Shown: positions 1 through 14,046 of the stretch, in pieces
Layout of the letters: every line of letters begins with the position of its first letter
How positions within the stretch are numbered: the stretch's first letter is position 1
Source of the DNA: Penelope pileata
Taxonomy: Eukaryota > Chordata > Aves > Galliformes > Cracidae
DNA: 64,000 nt
Reading direction: 5' to 3'
Assembly: GCA_013396635.1 (NCBI GenBank)
Contig: WBMW01003829.1
Coordinates: forward strand, 1,502,524-1,566,523
The notes under the pieces: model-generated
The model's database searches: none
Seen by the model: only the letters and a program-made list of their open reading frames with translations
Told to the model about the DNA's origin: nothing
Position numbers and translations under genes: made by a program

Positions 1-3000
1 GGGGAAGGCCGGTCTGTGGTGGAACCCGAGGGTGGCAGAGCAGCCCTGTAAGCCATACCTGGCTGCCACTAGCCCTGGCTGCCGCATCCACAAGGACATG
101 CCTATCCCCCTCCTCCTTGCCCTGTCCTAGCTCTGAGCTCCGACTGCGACAACACGAGGCTGGGTGTGGGGCAGCCACTCTGTGGGTTGCAGGCGAAGGG
201 ATAGGGCTTATCATGGAGATGAGAGCTCCAGGGGATACAGCTGCAGAAGTGACTCTGTCTTGGGCCCCCTATCTCCCCGCATGTCGCTGCATCATGGCCA
301 AAGACGCCAGTCTAGGAAAAAGCGGCAGTGCTTTTCCGTTGGTTCTGCATAGTGCAGAAGGGGTCAGCCAGGAGGTCACCACTGGAGAGTTTGATTCCTA
401 GGACGAGTGCCAAAGACACGACAGAAGTAACCAAAGCAAAGGTGCAAGCAGGCCTGATTTGCAAAAGCAAGAACTTGAGGCTCCCTCTGAAGTCAACAGG
501 ACTTGCAGTAACTCAGCGTGTTATGAAACAAAATGCAGCTGAACAGCAACTCCAAATAAATGCCATTTAACTTTCTTTCTACAGCTAACTAGGAAATTAG
601 AGTGGGATATCCAAGAGCACTCAGGATCAGGCTCTGTGTCCACTGAACTCATGAGGGGCAGGAAAATAAAGAATGCTCAAAATACATCTAGTGAGAGACA
701 GCTCCAATTTGCAGATTTACTGCACTAGAGGTGAGAACTGCTTTTCAGGTCAACAGAAAGCTTTTCATTCATCTCCGTACGCTTTAGGCATGATAATAAA
801 TGGCGAGATTAAATTGCTAAGACAAATAAAGTGTAGTCTATGCCTAATGCTTGCACTGCTTTAACCAGGCAAGGTAACTAATCAACATACTTTCCTGTCG
901 GTATTAAAAACTTAAGCAATTTTTAGGCTTCTGTGTAACAAGGCTACAGCCTCTGCATATGTTGCAACCTTCAGGAAAAAATGCAAAGTATATGTCAGAG
1001 TGCAGAGCTCAGTCTGCTAACAATTTCTTCTCTCAGGAATGTAGGAAAGCCTAGGAAGAGAAAAACTTGGTTTACTTTGCCTTGTCACAAAACCATTTTT
1101 TTTTCTGATAATTTTTCCTGAATTTTTCATAACTATAATATAATCACAGCACTTCTGTTTATATGTGTTAAGACACATGCAAAAATTTCAGACTTCTAGG
1201 GTTATAAGCCACTTCAGACCACAATAAATGTAGACTTGCTTTGTGGCCTTCACTGGGGTGAGGGCATTTTTCTATCTGTGAAGTTCCCTTCACCACTACA
1301 AATGCAGTCACCTTTGGGCTGGGTGAGCGCCAAGTAGTCTGCAACAGTACAATTGTTCAAGCTTTTTAGAGTATCCAAGGGAGAAAAATAATGCCTTGCA
1401 TGAGAACTGCAGCAGGATGCAGGCCTCAGGCAGATCACAATTACCTCTAGGAAGCCGGACTTCAGAGCAGACACCAGGGCTCACATGTCTACTGCTGGGA
1501 GAGCTGGATACAGTTTGTCAGGACCATCAGCTGTCAAAGAATAGTTTCTTTTAGCTCATTTTCGAGCCTTTACTGATATCTGTGCCCTTAGCTTGGATAT
1601 ACTCTGGCCTTCTTCCTTACTGACCTTGCAGATTCAGCTCCTGCATCATATTACAACAAGCACTTCTCTGAAAGATACAAGTTATGTTCCCAGTTCTTGC
1701 CTGTCACCCCTTTGTTACTCCCTGCACAAATACAATCTTAGATAAACACTCCCACTAACAAAATCTGCCTCTCATCAGATGATAATTTTTAATATAGTCT
1801 TGCATCTCACTGGATTTTCTAGGACTTTCCTTATCACCAGGCACAAACATAAGTCAACTTCATAGGCTCAAAGTTGTTCCTTCCTGCTTTATGATGACCC
1901 TGCAGCTGATGTTGCAAAATGTTTTGAATGCTAGTGGGTTTGAGTGGCCTCTGGGAAGTGTTTGGCCCAATTGCCCTGTTACTCGAGAATGAAATTTAGC
2001 TTTTCCTTCCCATCTTCCATTGTTTTTGCTTGCTATTTTCTCTTCTCTTACCTTGTCTTCATGCCCACCTACAATTCTCTTTCACTGACTTTTAAAGAGC
2101 ATCATGATGGAGGAAACACAAACTTGGACAAAGCATTAAGACGCTGACAGGAACGGGGATGAGCATGGACTTCTAATTTTGGTTGTTTCAGGGCATCTAA
2201 TCCAGTCAGTTGAAATCAAGGAAAATACTTTCAGTGATGAGCTAGACCTTGGATGAAGCTCTGAGTAAGATCACCAGTCAGGCTGCATGCTGCTGGAGAT
2301 GAGCAGAGGGTGTGGAAAGCATCCCACTCCCAGCAATGGGCACGTGTTGATTAGCCCTGCAGTCCAAGAGGAAAGGCTGCACATCGTTTTGTAGGACTTG
2401 CAACAAAGACAACATTTAGTAGCTTTGGTTTTTCAAAGGGAAACAAGTGCTGCAGATATATCCCCTCTGAAACATACCGCAAGATACTGCAAAGAGGATT
2501 CAATCATTGCATGACACCTCTTTCCTTTTATTTATTTGCTTTTGTGTATGTGCAGTTTTCTTTCTTTTTCTTTTTTTTTTCTTTTTTTAGAGAGATAAGG
2601 TATCTCATTGAATGAAGAAAGCTGAATTCTAATACAAGCATGGGATGGAGAAGAAGGAAATATTGAGTAATTAATCATGGCTGTTCCCAGCCTTTGAAAG
2701 CTGAAAGCTAATGCTGACCAACTCAGCTATTTGAAAGGAAAAGTGTTGAGTTTTGTTTTTGGAAAAGCTAACAACGCTCCATTTCTCTTTTTAAATAAGA
2801 GCTAACTTATTATTGGGCCGCATTGTTAATTGGCGTACATGAGCATAACTGTGTGCTGTGTTACACCACAGGCTGATGACTTGCTGAGCTGGGGCTCACT
2901 GTTCACGTTTTATAACAGAAACTGGCATACTTGCTGAAGGAGCAGTCTGCTCTAGAAACGGAAGTAACTTGAAATGCCTTTCTCCCAAATCCTGTTTGTA

Positions 3001-5924
3001 CCAGTCTGGCTGCAGATTTTCACAGACAAGGTTCAAGTAGTTGTCTGCCTCGCAATTGGTGATGGTAAGCAATGATGAAGCAGTGGAACGGGCATACTGC
3101 ATATTCTGGCAGTATTTCAGGTTGGGTTCTGCTGCACTCTGCTGGTATATAACTTTAGCAGAACTTTTTTGATGGCATAAAACCCAGAAACACAGCTGAG
3201 CTTTTCCCAGGTGCACATTTGTGTGCAGCAGAAATCAGAACTTTATAAATGAACGTGTTACAAAATGAAACCTGCACTTTCAGGTGAATTAATGCAGTTT
3301 GGTTTCACAGGCTGCATTTCCTAGCAGCAGTCACTTGTTTTTTCCCAAGCAGGAATCAGTGGAAGTTTTCCTTCATTCCAATAAATACACAGGAAAATCG
3401 GGCATCTTCCCCCAAGCCTTTTAAGACAGTATTTTTAAATCTTTGACTATGCAGCCATATTACTGGTAGAATAGAAGCATACAAGAGCGAAGGCAAAGTG
3501 AAGTCTTACTGTACATATTTCTAAAACAGAAAGAGGAGAACTGTTTTTACACAGTTTTGCATATTATAGCTTTCCTTGTGCTTTCAATACGGCAGTTATT
3601 GTGCCAGAGGTTACTGGCAGAATTCACAAGGAAAATGATAGTTATCACAGCCTGTGTCAGTGCTAGTAACTGAAACGTATATCCTAGGCCATGATTACAG
3701 AGGGATGCTTCATGTATGTGATTTTTAAAATTATTGCAAGATTCACTATTTCTTACTCAAAACCTAGCAATTAGCAGGGAGGTGCACATTCAAAGGCTCT
3801 ACAGAGCGACTGCCAGGGCACGTCTGCAATTTTACATTGCTCACTTTCAATACCACATTTTCTCAGCTGTGTATTCTCACTAAAAATCCCAGGCTGCAAC
3901 CTCCAGACACTCTCACAGTCACTAGCCTGTCAAAGAGACCACAAGACTAGCGTGGAGTGGGCTGAAAACTAACGGCTCTGGTCACATCACAGCTACGGCG
4001 TTTGTCACGAGCTATTTATGTTATCATTACTCTCCGCTCCAAGGAGACGAACTGTTTCTGGGCTGCAATACAGTTTTACCAGAAGAAGGAGTTCTGTTTT
4101 TCGTACAAACCAGCTATTTGGAAGATGTACCAGCTATTCGTTTGGTTCCTTCCCCTCTCCTGGAAACAACAGCTCACAGTGACCTGCACACATGCCAGTT
4201 CATTGATCTGCCCTGCAGAGGTACACATATTTTTTTCAGCTACTCTAAAACTGTAATGAAACAAAAGTATACTTCCTCAGAAAAACTGATCTGTCAAAAT
4301 AGCGTTACCATTCACTGCTTTTTCTTTTTTTAAAACAGGAACAGAAGTCTTCCATGCATATTTAAGTATCTTTTAAAAGAAAAGGTACTAAAATTAGGTT
4401 TGCCATACTTCAGATGCAAATTAAAGTTTTCTTTCCTCACTCAGTGTTAGTATTTTGGGTTCAGTCTGGTTCTTATTCACATTCTTAGACACCTCACCAT
4501 TTACCTCAAAGGGATTCAGATGAGCTGTCGTTTCTGTAGGCATGAGGGACTTGCTATTTGATTCAGCTCAGTGCTGCTTCTGCCTGGCACGTCTCTGTTC
4601 TGCAGACACACACACGGACAGAGCTCGGGGCTGCCTGTGCTCAGCAGTGCTGACCCCAGAGGTGACCGACATTGTTAGGAGAGAAAATTCTGTTCTCTGT
4701 TTATTAGGCGCAGACAGCTCTTAGGAACAATTTGTTCTCGCAGAAAGCCATAAGAAAGCTATCGCCATTCATGTGGACTAGGGATGTTCAGTAGCGGTCA
4801 TTTTAGCTTCAGATACTGTTGTTGAGTGATTAAAGCACTAGGTCTGTGCCTCGAACATCCAGATTCAGGTGCAAGTATCACATGCTAAATAAATATAACC
4901 TCTGTCAAGTGCCTCAATTACCTTCATCTACAGAAGAAAGAACTGAGATTAAAGCAACTTTTAGTTTGCATTCCACAGCTTCAGGTGCAGGACAAGTATC
5001 CCATAACTTTGGAAGAATATTTTTATGTCTGTTAGAGCACAGCAGCCTCCAGTGCCTGAGATTGGTGACCTAAAAGTTGGCACATTCTCCCAGTTTAGAT
5101 GAATATTATTCACTTAGCCTTCAAGGGGACATTACACATGATTGTCCCCTCCAGGTCTGCGGAAGGTTTGGCAGGAAGGTGCCAGAATATTCATATTACA
5201 TTCATAACAGCAAGAGGAGAAAGCAGTCTCAGACCAGAAGGTAGATGTAACATTCACACATTTGGTTGTGCTCTTGTGGCCAGCCGTAGCACAATGCCAT
5301 GGCTTTGCCAGACGTGTGCATGTTGCCAGAGCTGTGTTAAGCTGCAGAGGGGAGAGCAGGGCTGAGCCCTCTCAGTGCCACAGCACTGGTGCCAAGCTGA
5401 CAACGCGACCGCTGAATATACAACCCAGAGACATTCTGTGAATACTTGAGCATTTCAGCCAAACATTTGCTTTTCCGGAGAGTTTTCACCTAAGTGACAC
5501 TCAAGTATGTGAAAAGCCCTCAAGAAACAAACTAAGGTATGCCAACCCAATTAAATCGGAATTCACCGCTGACTTCTAACAGCCTCTCTCCCCAGAGAAG
5601 CATTTGTTTTATTTGCTCAGCTGTATGGAAATGTCTGCTGGTTGCCTAACCTTTTGAAGGACTGCCTACAGGTTTTTGCCATTAAAAACATGTTCTTGAG
5701 ATATGGCACCAATTTTTGTGATTCTTGATAAAATACATCTTTTATCACACCAATAAGAGCAGCAGAGACAGAAAAGGGAATGGCAGCAAATGGTTTTAAG
5801 ATGGCTCTTGATGAATTCATAAAAAGGATTATATGACGTACTTGGTGGTGGTCACAAGCAACTAGACCAGATAAGGCAGCAAGTCCCTTCCAGTCTGATT
5901 TTCCTAAGAGGTTTTCCTTATTTG

Positions 5925-5972
5925 AAAAAAAAAAGAGAGAGAAAGAGGGGAAGAAAAAAAAAAAAAAAAAAA
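5925..5972. repeat. A-rich low-complexity tract
   Basis: Runs of A broken by GAGA and GGGG segments end in about 19 consecutive A. No retroposed body or target-site duplication is evident beside it, so it is listed as simple low-complexity sequence. Confidence 0.7.
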
Positions 5973-8900
5973 GCAAGCCTGGATGGCTCTCTGCTGTGGT
6001 GTAGGCTTGTCAGTTTAGTTCATTTTAGGGTTGAGCACATCAAGAAAGAGACAGTGGAAAAAACCCTCGAGGCGCCAGGAACGCACTGAGTATAATTGAA
6101 AATGCTCTGGACCACTTTTGTAACATAACAGTAGGGCCATCTGCATGCCTCCAATTTTCAATATTAGCAAGGTATTTTTAAATCATTGCATTGTCTAGTT
6201 CCTTTATTCTTAATTAACTGTTCTAAATGGTACAAAATGCTCCTGGAGCAACTTCTAGACTCTGAAGATCATTTTTGAGCCTGGTAAACAATAACTGGCA
6301 TGCATTTCTGACAGGCTGACAAATAAGAATGAAAGGGAGCTGCAGGCATCACAAGACCACAGTTAGCCACGGTAGTACCCCAATTCCCAGATTAGTGCCC
6401 TGGGCACTTAATGTTACAGCGTTAAGCTGGCTGATAGATGGTAGCGTGTGACAGAAGAGCCTAGCAGCACCTCTTGTCCTCTGGAGGCCTCAGTAACTCT
6501 GCTACCTTTTTGTTCCTTGTGAGTTTGGAGTCTCTTCCCTGTCCTACCTCACCTCACCCACCTTCAGCTTTCTGCTCATTTTTCCTGAATGCCATGGGGA
6601 AAACCACCCTTCCAGGAGAGGGAGATGCAAGGAAAGAATTTACAACCTGGATATGGTTTACATGGTCAAAGCACAGCAGGCTCGAATCAAAATCTTGTTT
6701 CCTTGAGACATAGCCACCTGCACACAGCCTGCCTCGGTTTTATACCTTGGCTACATCAGCATCATCAGTGCTTCCTTCTCCTTTGCCTGATTCATTGACT
6801 AGGAGGTCAGAAGAGTTTACCCATCAGTGAGCTGAACCCCCTATAAAACAGAACATCCTACAAGCTAAAGGGCTTCTCCAGATTAACTGCTTCTCCAGTA
6901 ACACAAAATTACCCAGCCTTGATTTCAAGAACTGTCAGTGGTAGAGAATGTCATGATATATGGTTTCTAATTGAACAGTGAAATCCAGTAAGCTTTTCAT
7001 TGTGGATGCAACCATTTGCCTGAAAAGTTATTAAATTGCTACTAAGATTGATAAGAAGCTCTGCTGCTGCCCTACTGTGATTTTCCCATGGTTACTCCTC
7101 TTTCTTTATGGAATAATACTTGCCTTCCTCTGTACCATTCATATTCTTGAGAGCTCAATTTTTCCCCAGTCAGGATCTCATTATATTTCTGTTCCTTCCT
7201 TGCCCCCAGAAAGCCTTTTCTTGCACTTAAGAGATTATGAACAAAGCTTTTAAAAGGTTCCCCAGTGTGGCAGGGGAAGAGATAAGACACTGAGCCAGTG
7301 GCCAGGACAAATTCTGTGATGCTGGGAGATCAGACCTTCAAGTACAGAATGTGGGACTCCAGAGCTGTTTACAGATTTCAGTTTCTTTATCTTTAATGTT
7401 TTTGTGGTGACATCTCCAAGGGGTGTGTTGTGCACACAGCTGATCTCCAGACATTCACACCTGCAACAAGAATCTATTTCTCAAGAGTATCTACTTTCCA
7501 TAAGTCAGAGAGCCTTCAAAACTTAATCAAGTTTTTCATTACCATCAACTTCATGTTTCAGAGCCAAAAAGCTGAGTAAAACATTAATGGCTGCTAGATA
7601 CTCACTGCAGTATTTGAGACAAGCACTTGTTCTGCAGCACTTGCAACAAAAATAAAAGCAAACCACTGTATGGGATATCACAAGGCGCAGCCAAGACCTT
7701 TTTGTTGTTGTTAGAAAGCCTAAAAAAGGCACTCTTTTCAAGTGTGTCAGAAATAGAAGCCTATTTTAGAAGAGTCATGAAGTTACCAGTGCGAATTAAT
7801 AGTGCCAGATGGGGGGTTAAATTACTGCCTCACAGCTGAGGTCATGAGACAGAACGAAAGTGGTAGGCTATAAAAAGGGCATCACCAGAAGTGGTGAGAT
7901 CCCAGTGTGAGGTGGGATTTGTGAATGCCACACTTATGCTTGTAAGTAGTTGCTCAGATGAATAGTTTTACGGGCTGGAGTGTAGGAGAGAAAGGGAAAA
8001 AAATCCCAGTCATTCTGAAGATCATGCCTCGTGGTTTACTGCTTCGCTCAAGACAAGCTGCCCAGCAGCACAGGCTACAGCTAAATGTCATGGAGCTTTG
8101 TCTCCTAGGCTGGTTTACAGCTACAAGGACAGAGGAGTCAAATAAACGTGCACGTGGGGATGGCACCAACCGAGGCTGATTCTAGGGCAACAAGGGGCTT
8201 CATCATAAAAATTCCTCTGAAAATTCCACCTTAAAGGGTTTAGTTACTGAAAAACGACAGTTCTTACATTAAGAAAGCAACTCTTTAATAGTGACATTTC
8301 TCAAAACATTTCAGCTTTATTTTGCTTGGGTAGGAACAATGTTCCTTCATATTGCAACCCCACTTTCAGCAGGTAAAGAGAAAGAACCAGAAGTGCAAGA
8401 ATGTTTTTGCTAACTATGGATAGGACAAGGTAAAAATGAGGAACGATTACAGAAAAACTTTCCAATACAGAGTCCTCAGCACAAAAAGGACATTCCAAAA
8501 ACAAGTAAGAGCACTTTTTCAATTTTTAGATGAAATCTGGGAATACGAGTGTCCTGATGCGTAGAGGCCTACAGGAATGTGCCAGAAACACTACTGCAGA
8601 ATGCTAGCAATTGGATGGCTGAGAATCTGCCATGGGCAGGTCCTATGGGCCAGAAATAGCCCTTGTTTGCTGACAGATCATGCCTGTACCAAGACATCCT
8701 GCACAGCTGGAAGAACCAGAACAATAGGTGCAAGAAAAGGAGATTGTTTCAGAGGCAGAACGCTTGCCATTTCAGCTGAGCAGAGTCCCAGAGGCTTAGC
8801 TGGGGTGCATCAGTACAGCACCACTGCACCGTGTGGAAATTCTGACAGCAACTGAATTAAAAACACACTTTAAGTGAAAAAGGAATGTCCTTCTGGCAGT

Positions 8901-11219
8901 AATAAAGCACTTTTTAACTCTCTGGACACAGTAACAAAGGGGCCTATTCAAAAGCCCAACGTCTTAAGTGCAAATGCATTAATAATGCATAGCTGCATTA
9001 CACAAAAGACAAGCTGCGGAGCTGCTCCTCCTTTCCAAAGCAAGAGCAGCATGAACTGGAGCACATGGCATAGGATGGGGGTTCAGGAAGCACTGAATGC
9101 AATTCCTCACGTGCCCAAAGGAAACAGGGGCTGTGCTTGTTGTCTTCTGCATGCCACTGTGTGCAACCCCTGCCTAAATCTCTTGAGTTTATAATGATTT
9201 AATTCCCTGGCTGAGAAGCCAAGCAGAAAGCTACATACACAGAAGCATGCAGTGAATTATACAAGGCAGGTGTGCAACCTGTCTGAGTTCACTAGGAATT
9301 TTGCTATGAATCACTGTGTGCCTAAAGGAGAACTTGGCCAGGTCCTCTCTCCAAGAGAGGAACTGACTCACCTCCACTGAATCAGTTCTTTCAGTCCAAA
9401 GCAGGAGCAAAGCTGAGAAAAATGTCCTGTCAGCACCTCAGTAATCACAATGCCGAGATTCTCTTAAAGCACAACACAGTTGAAGAAGCAAGAGAACAAC
9501 TTGCAGCAAATCAATTATATAGTGAAATCTTTCTGACTTCTGGGATTGCTCACCACAAATTGTGATTTTTCTTTACTTCCTCCTCAACTGAAATTATTTG
9601 CAGAATCATTTCTGAGAGAATCATTTCTAGTTCTTCAGACTGCTCATTGCACGCATTTGAAGCACCACCTGCACATTTCTTCAGTTGCACACGCAGAGCA
9701 CAGACAGCTTCTTTCTGCTCCCTTACTGAGTGTGCAGTGGCTACAGACATGGCTAGAGTGAAAAGCTTGCATTTCAATCCAGAATTTGCTCTCTCCGAAT
9801 ATTCTTAATTAAACATTTTTAAAAATGACAGTTCGGCAAGCATTGCTTCCAGCAATTTCATCCATGAGATTTTTTATAGGAATCCTAAAAGAGGTATGTG
9901 AAACAATATTATTTGGAGGCACCAGGATGATGCTATTAAAAATGCAGGACTGCAGTTGTAGGTATGTTGGTCACATTTTCTCAGTTGAGCTATCATGTTC
10001 AGCTATGCAGAAATAGCAACCAGCACTAGCAGCAGTCACGAGAGATGCAGCCCCCAGAGAATCACACTGAGCACAGAATATCCAGGACAGTGATTTAGCT
10101 TATCTGGAGTATAACTTCCCTCATAGAAGCTTTAACATTGCTAAAAGACGTCCTAAAGGAAGATGACAGGCAATTTGGATCTGCCGTGAGTAAAAGAGAG
10201 CAACAAATGGCAATTGCAGGAAGGCTAATACAATATGATACAGCTATATGAAAAATCCCATGTTGCTGGGGATGCTGATACAAGACCATTCAATCTGAAT
10301 TTTAGAACATCTCTGCTGCCGTATGTCGTAATACGGCAAAGAACTGTCAAACTGGTTTTGAATCAGTGAAGCATAAAAAGCTTTTGTTGCCTGACTGATA
10401 ATCTCATTTTACAAACTCCCTCCGGGTGGTCACAGAGGGGACACAGCACACATGCACCTCTCAAGCCAGAGGTGAACTGCATTCACCTGAGATAGAGACT
10501 TGGGATCCACTATTTAAAATTTCTTAAAAGAATTGCCCAGACCTGTCTCCGTTCAAAGGAAGAGAAGATGGGTGCATGTGGGCTTGTGATGGTCAGCAGC
10601 ACTCTGGCATTTGCTGAAAAATTAAACACACCACAGTCTTGCCAAATACAGATGGACCGAAGGGAAATGTCCAGATGTAACTGCAGATGTCATAGGCAAT
10701 TAAGCCATTCACTTGTGTTTGTGATTCAAGAACTTCTATTTCTAGGTCAGATGACATGACAGTTTAGTTGTCCATTGCTGCAAACATCTCTGACTGTTCT
10801 TGAAGTATTCTGCCTAGAACTCATGAAAAAACCCAAAAGATGAGCACCACCTTTGTGGAAAGCACATTGTAAAACCATGTGAAGAATTAACTTTATAAAG
10901 ATTAGCAATGAACTAAGGGAGTAAGGTGTTAACGGATGAGGTTCTCTAAGAATAAAAAAAGATAAACTGAAGAGTTGCAACTATTTCTTGCCTCTGTGAA
11001 AAGCAGTTTTTCATGTGTAAAAAAGGAGTTAGCATTTATTCTTGTAGATACAATTATCATTGTTTGTGATTAATTAGATTTTTGAGTAAACTACCAGTCA
11101 AATGTACTCATCTGTACTGCTGCTGTGTCCTGATGCATGATATCCTGGTATACGTGCTGTCTGTAGGCCACTGAGAGACAAGCAAATGCAATGCAGAAAA
11201 ATTGTTTGCTTAATAAGTC

Positions 11220-11276
11220 AGACCAGCAAAGAATAGACAATAGACATTCTAGACCAGCAAAGAATAGAACATTCTT
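11220..11276. repeat. Two-copy tandem duplication, 31-bp unit
   Basis: The 18-base string AGACCAGCAAAGAATAGA occurs at 11220 and again at 11251, exactly 31 bp apart. Both copies are followed by ACATTCT or CATTCT. The second copy lacks a few bases (AATAG) present in the first. The high identity suggests a fairly recent slippage or unequal-repair event in non-coding DNA. Confidence 0.8.
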
Positions 11277-14046
11277 TAATCAGTGCTATTGAAATTAATT
11301 TATTTTGGAATTCATTTACCTCACTCTGTACGTGTCTCCATTACTGCTTAAACTGTTGATATTTCTGAAATGAGGACTTATCAATTATATGTTAAAATTT
11401 TAAAGCTCAGAATGTGAAATATTGAAAACATTTCATATCTGAAATTCAGTATTTTAAATGAGAATTTTTATCCATCTTCTACCTATTCCAAAACCAAAGA
11501 GAACAATACTTCCCTCCAGAGGTGATATTACCTACTGCATTTATTTTAGTAGCTGGTTACCAAGCATGGGTGCAGAAAGTGTGATAAAGTAGTCAGAACC
11601 CTTGGCACTGAAAATGCACATTTGCTTTGCCAGTTGGTAGAAAAGGAAACATTTTTGCTGAAGTTTCAAAAAAGTTAAGAATATGTGCTTATTGTGCTTT
11701 ATTTCATTTTCTTCAAAGCTTCAGTTCGTGTAAGAATTTTAATCTTCTTGGTAAGCTTTTTGATCATTATTTGATAAGTTTATAAAATCATTATACTGCA
11801 TATTTCTATAGAAATAGAAAACTTTTTTGTTTCTTCGCTTGCTTGCGCCTATCTATGTGTCTGGCATGAGTCTAGTTTAACTCCTGCCAGAGTCAATACT
11901 GACGGATGACATTTGTCCTGTTGTTTACTTCAAACCCCCTTAAAGTATTTGGACTGATTATAGACAGCAGAGCCAAGAAATACTGATAAGCAATCAGAAC
12001 TGGAGAGAGAAGAGGACAAAGGTTTGTTGCTTGTGTATTGGACATGTCTAAAAAGCTTTTCTAGTCCCATAATCTCGGTGATGGAAACGTAGTCAAAGTG
12101 GGAAACGTTTACATCTCATTTTTGGGTGAATATCAAGCAAATGAAGACTGACTAGACTTCCCATGGCTAAGCCATTTCTGGAGGAGATGCATTAGATGTC
12201 TGGGATAATACAGAAGCTGCGCTTGGCAGTCTCTAATACGGGTTTCTGTCTCTCCTAGAAATAGAATTAAGCATAAAGATGAATGGCCTTGAACCTTTTA
12301 TAGGCTGAAATAGTGAAAGCTGTGCCACGTTCCAAAAGGGAATATGTTTTCTTAAAAGAACAAATAGCTGGAGAAATCATATTTTAATACTGGTGGTCCT
12401 GCTAAATTATTTATTTTCCTTGTATCACAATATACATTTGTAAATGATCCCTCGTGGTACCTTCTGGGCTCCTGCTCAGGTCTTAGGCTCACAGAGAAGA
12501 AAAGCACCCACCACAGAGACTGCAAAAGGATCCACTAAGGGTTTGAGGGTATATTGCCAAGGTGTTTGCAGAGAGGTGATTTTGGGAATGCCTGAAAGGC
12601 TAATACTTTATGATCTTCTGTCTAGTTTTTAAATTGATCATGGTTAGAGATTGCCCTTACTTTAGGAGAGGACAACTACCATGGGTCAGAGGACAGGTTT
12701 CTTTCTTTCCTTCCTGATTCTCTGCAAGAAGCTGTTCATGCCATGAATTTCCATGGATTTGCCTATAGACCTTTAGTGGGTGGCTGACACTGCTGCTAAG
12801 GGGTTACGGTCTTTATGTCTGGAAGAGCTGAGGCAGGAAATCCCAGTGGACAGACCTCTATGCCAAGGTAGGGAGAAGAGGAGAGCATACTTAATGACTC
12901 ATTGCTTCTCCTCTGAAGTGGGTATAAGTGACACAATGCTGCTTTGGGATTTGGCTCTGGGTTTGCAAAGTTCTTGAGCAGGGACCCCTAGGGGTCTATT
13001 AATAACTCCATGTGCTAGTTCAAGAGGCAGACTATCTTGACAGGTCATCTTCACATCTTACCATTAATACAATTGCTAACCAAGGTCAAGTGCCAATCAG
13101 CAGTGGAGTGAAGGAGCCTTCTCAGCAGTCCAAGTGTGGCACATGCCTTACACAATCAAGTTTCACTGGCTCAGTGACATTAATTTGCTCCTAACCTAAT
13201 GCTCTCAGCTCTTCAGTTCCATATGTTTATTAATTCTAGGAAGAAGCCTTCATATGAATTCTGTTGTCACATTGGGATACAATAAGGTGAAGATAGATGA
13301 CTTCTACTCCGTTCTCCATATCTGTGCTATAAAACAGTGTTTGCTGTGCTTGTGTTATTTGTGAGCTTGTATTAGTGCTTAGCATAAGGCCTATTGAAAC
13401 GTCCTGGAAATACAATTGCCTTTTTAAGATTTGGGGGGTGTTTTTAATTCTTCTTCTGGTTTTAAGTCAGAGGAGGTTTCAAGTAGGAAAGCTTGCCAAA
13501 GACTAGGATTCCTGTATCACAAGAAATTTCACTTATCTGCCTAAAATAACTAAGAGAAATTTCCTAGTGGTTACTTACTTACTCCTGACAATAATCAACT
13601 CTAAAGTAAGGACTGAGGGGTTGGTCTAGTATTTTCCATCTCAGATTATTTTATGCATTCCTCAGAAGATGGCACGGGTTATGATGGAGATGGGTGGCTG
13701 GACTGGGAGGATTCATGCTGTGATGCAGCACAGAAGTGCCACGTTTCAGCAGTACAGAACTTTCGTTTACCCAAGGGGAAACTACTTGATATTGCTGAGG
13801 GAAATCTCTGCTTTCAAAGAATGTTTATTAAATATGAATAAATATTGATTGTTTTCATTATGAATAAATCTCTATAGTTAGATAAGATAGTCAATCTGAG
13901 CAACGAAGGCATTAGAGCTAAAATATGCTACCACTGGGTTTATAACAAAGACTTTGTTGATTCAGCAGAGATCAACTCCTTTGAGAAAAGGTCTGCAGGA
14001 GTTCCTTTGTCACCTTAGCTTAACCGGTAAAGGATCTTCATAAGTA

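Larger units (their letters stand above)
1..14046. other. Non-coding region, probable SNAP25 intron 1 (or 5' flank)
   Basis: No open reading frame here exceeds about 120 codons and none shows a recognisable domain or a convincing splice-bounded coding exon. The DNA is AT-rich and CpG-poor, as expected of a bird intron. The visible content is a T-rich tract near 2561-2588, an A/G-rich tract near 5925-5972, and the small tandem duplication listed separately. SNAP25 is known to have an untranslated first exon a long way upstream of the ATG exon, so this is most simply intron 1. I could not identify exon 1, so part of it could be 5' flanking DNA. Confidence 0.6.

Noticed and set aside
10318..10337. 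Small stem-loop GCCGTAT...ATACGGC
   Set aside because: A 7-bp stem is too short to mean anything without conservation or expression evidence.
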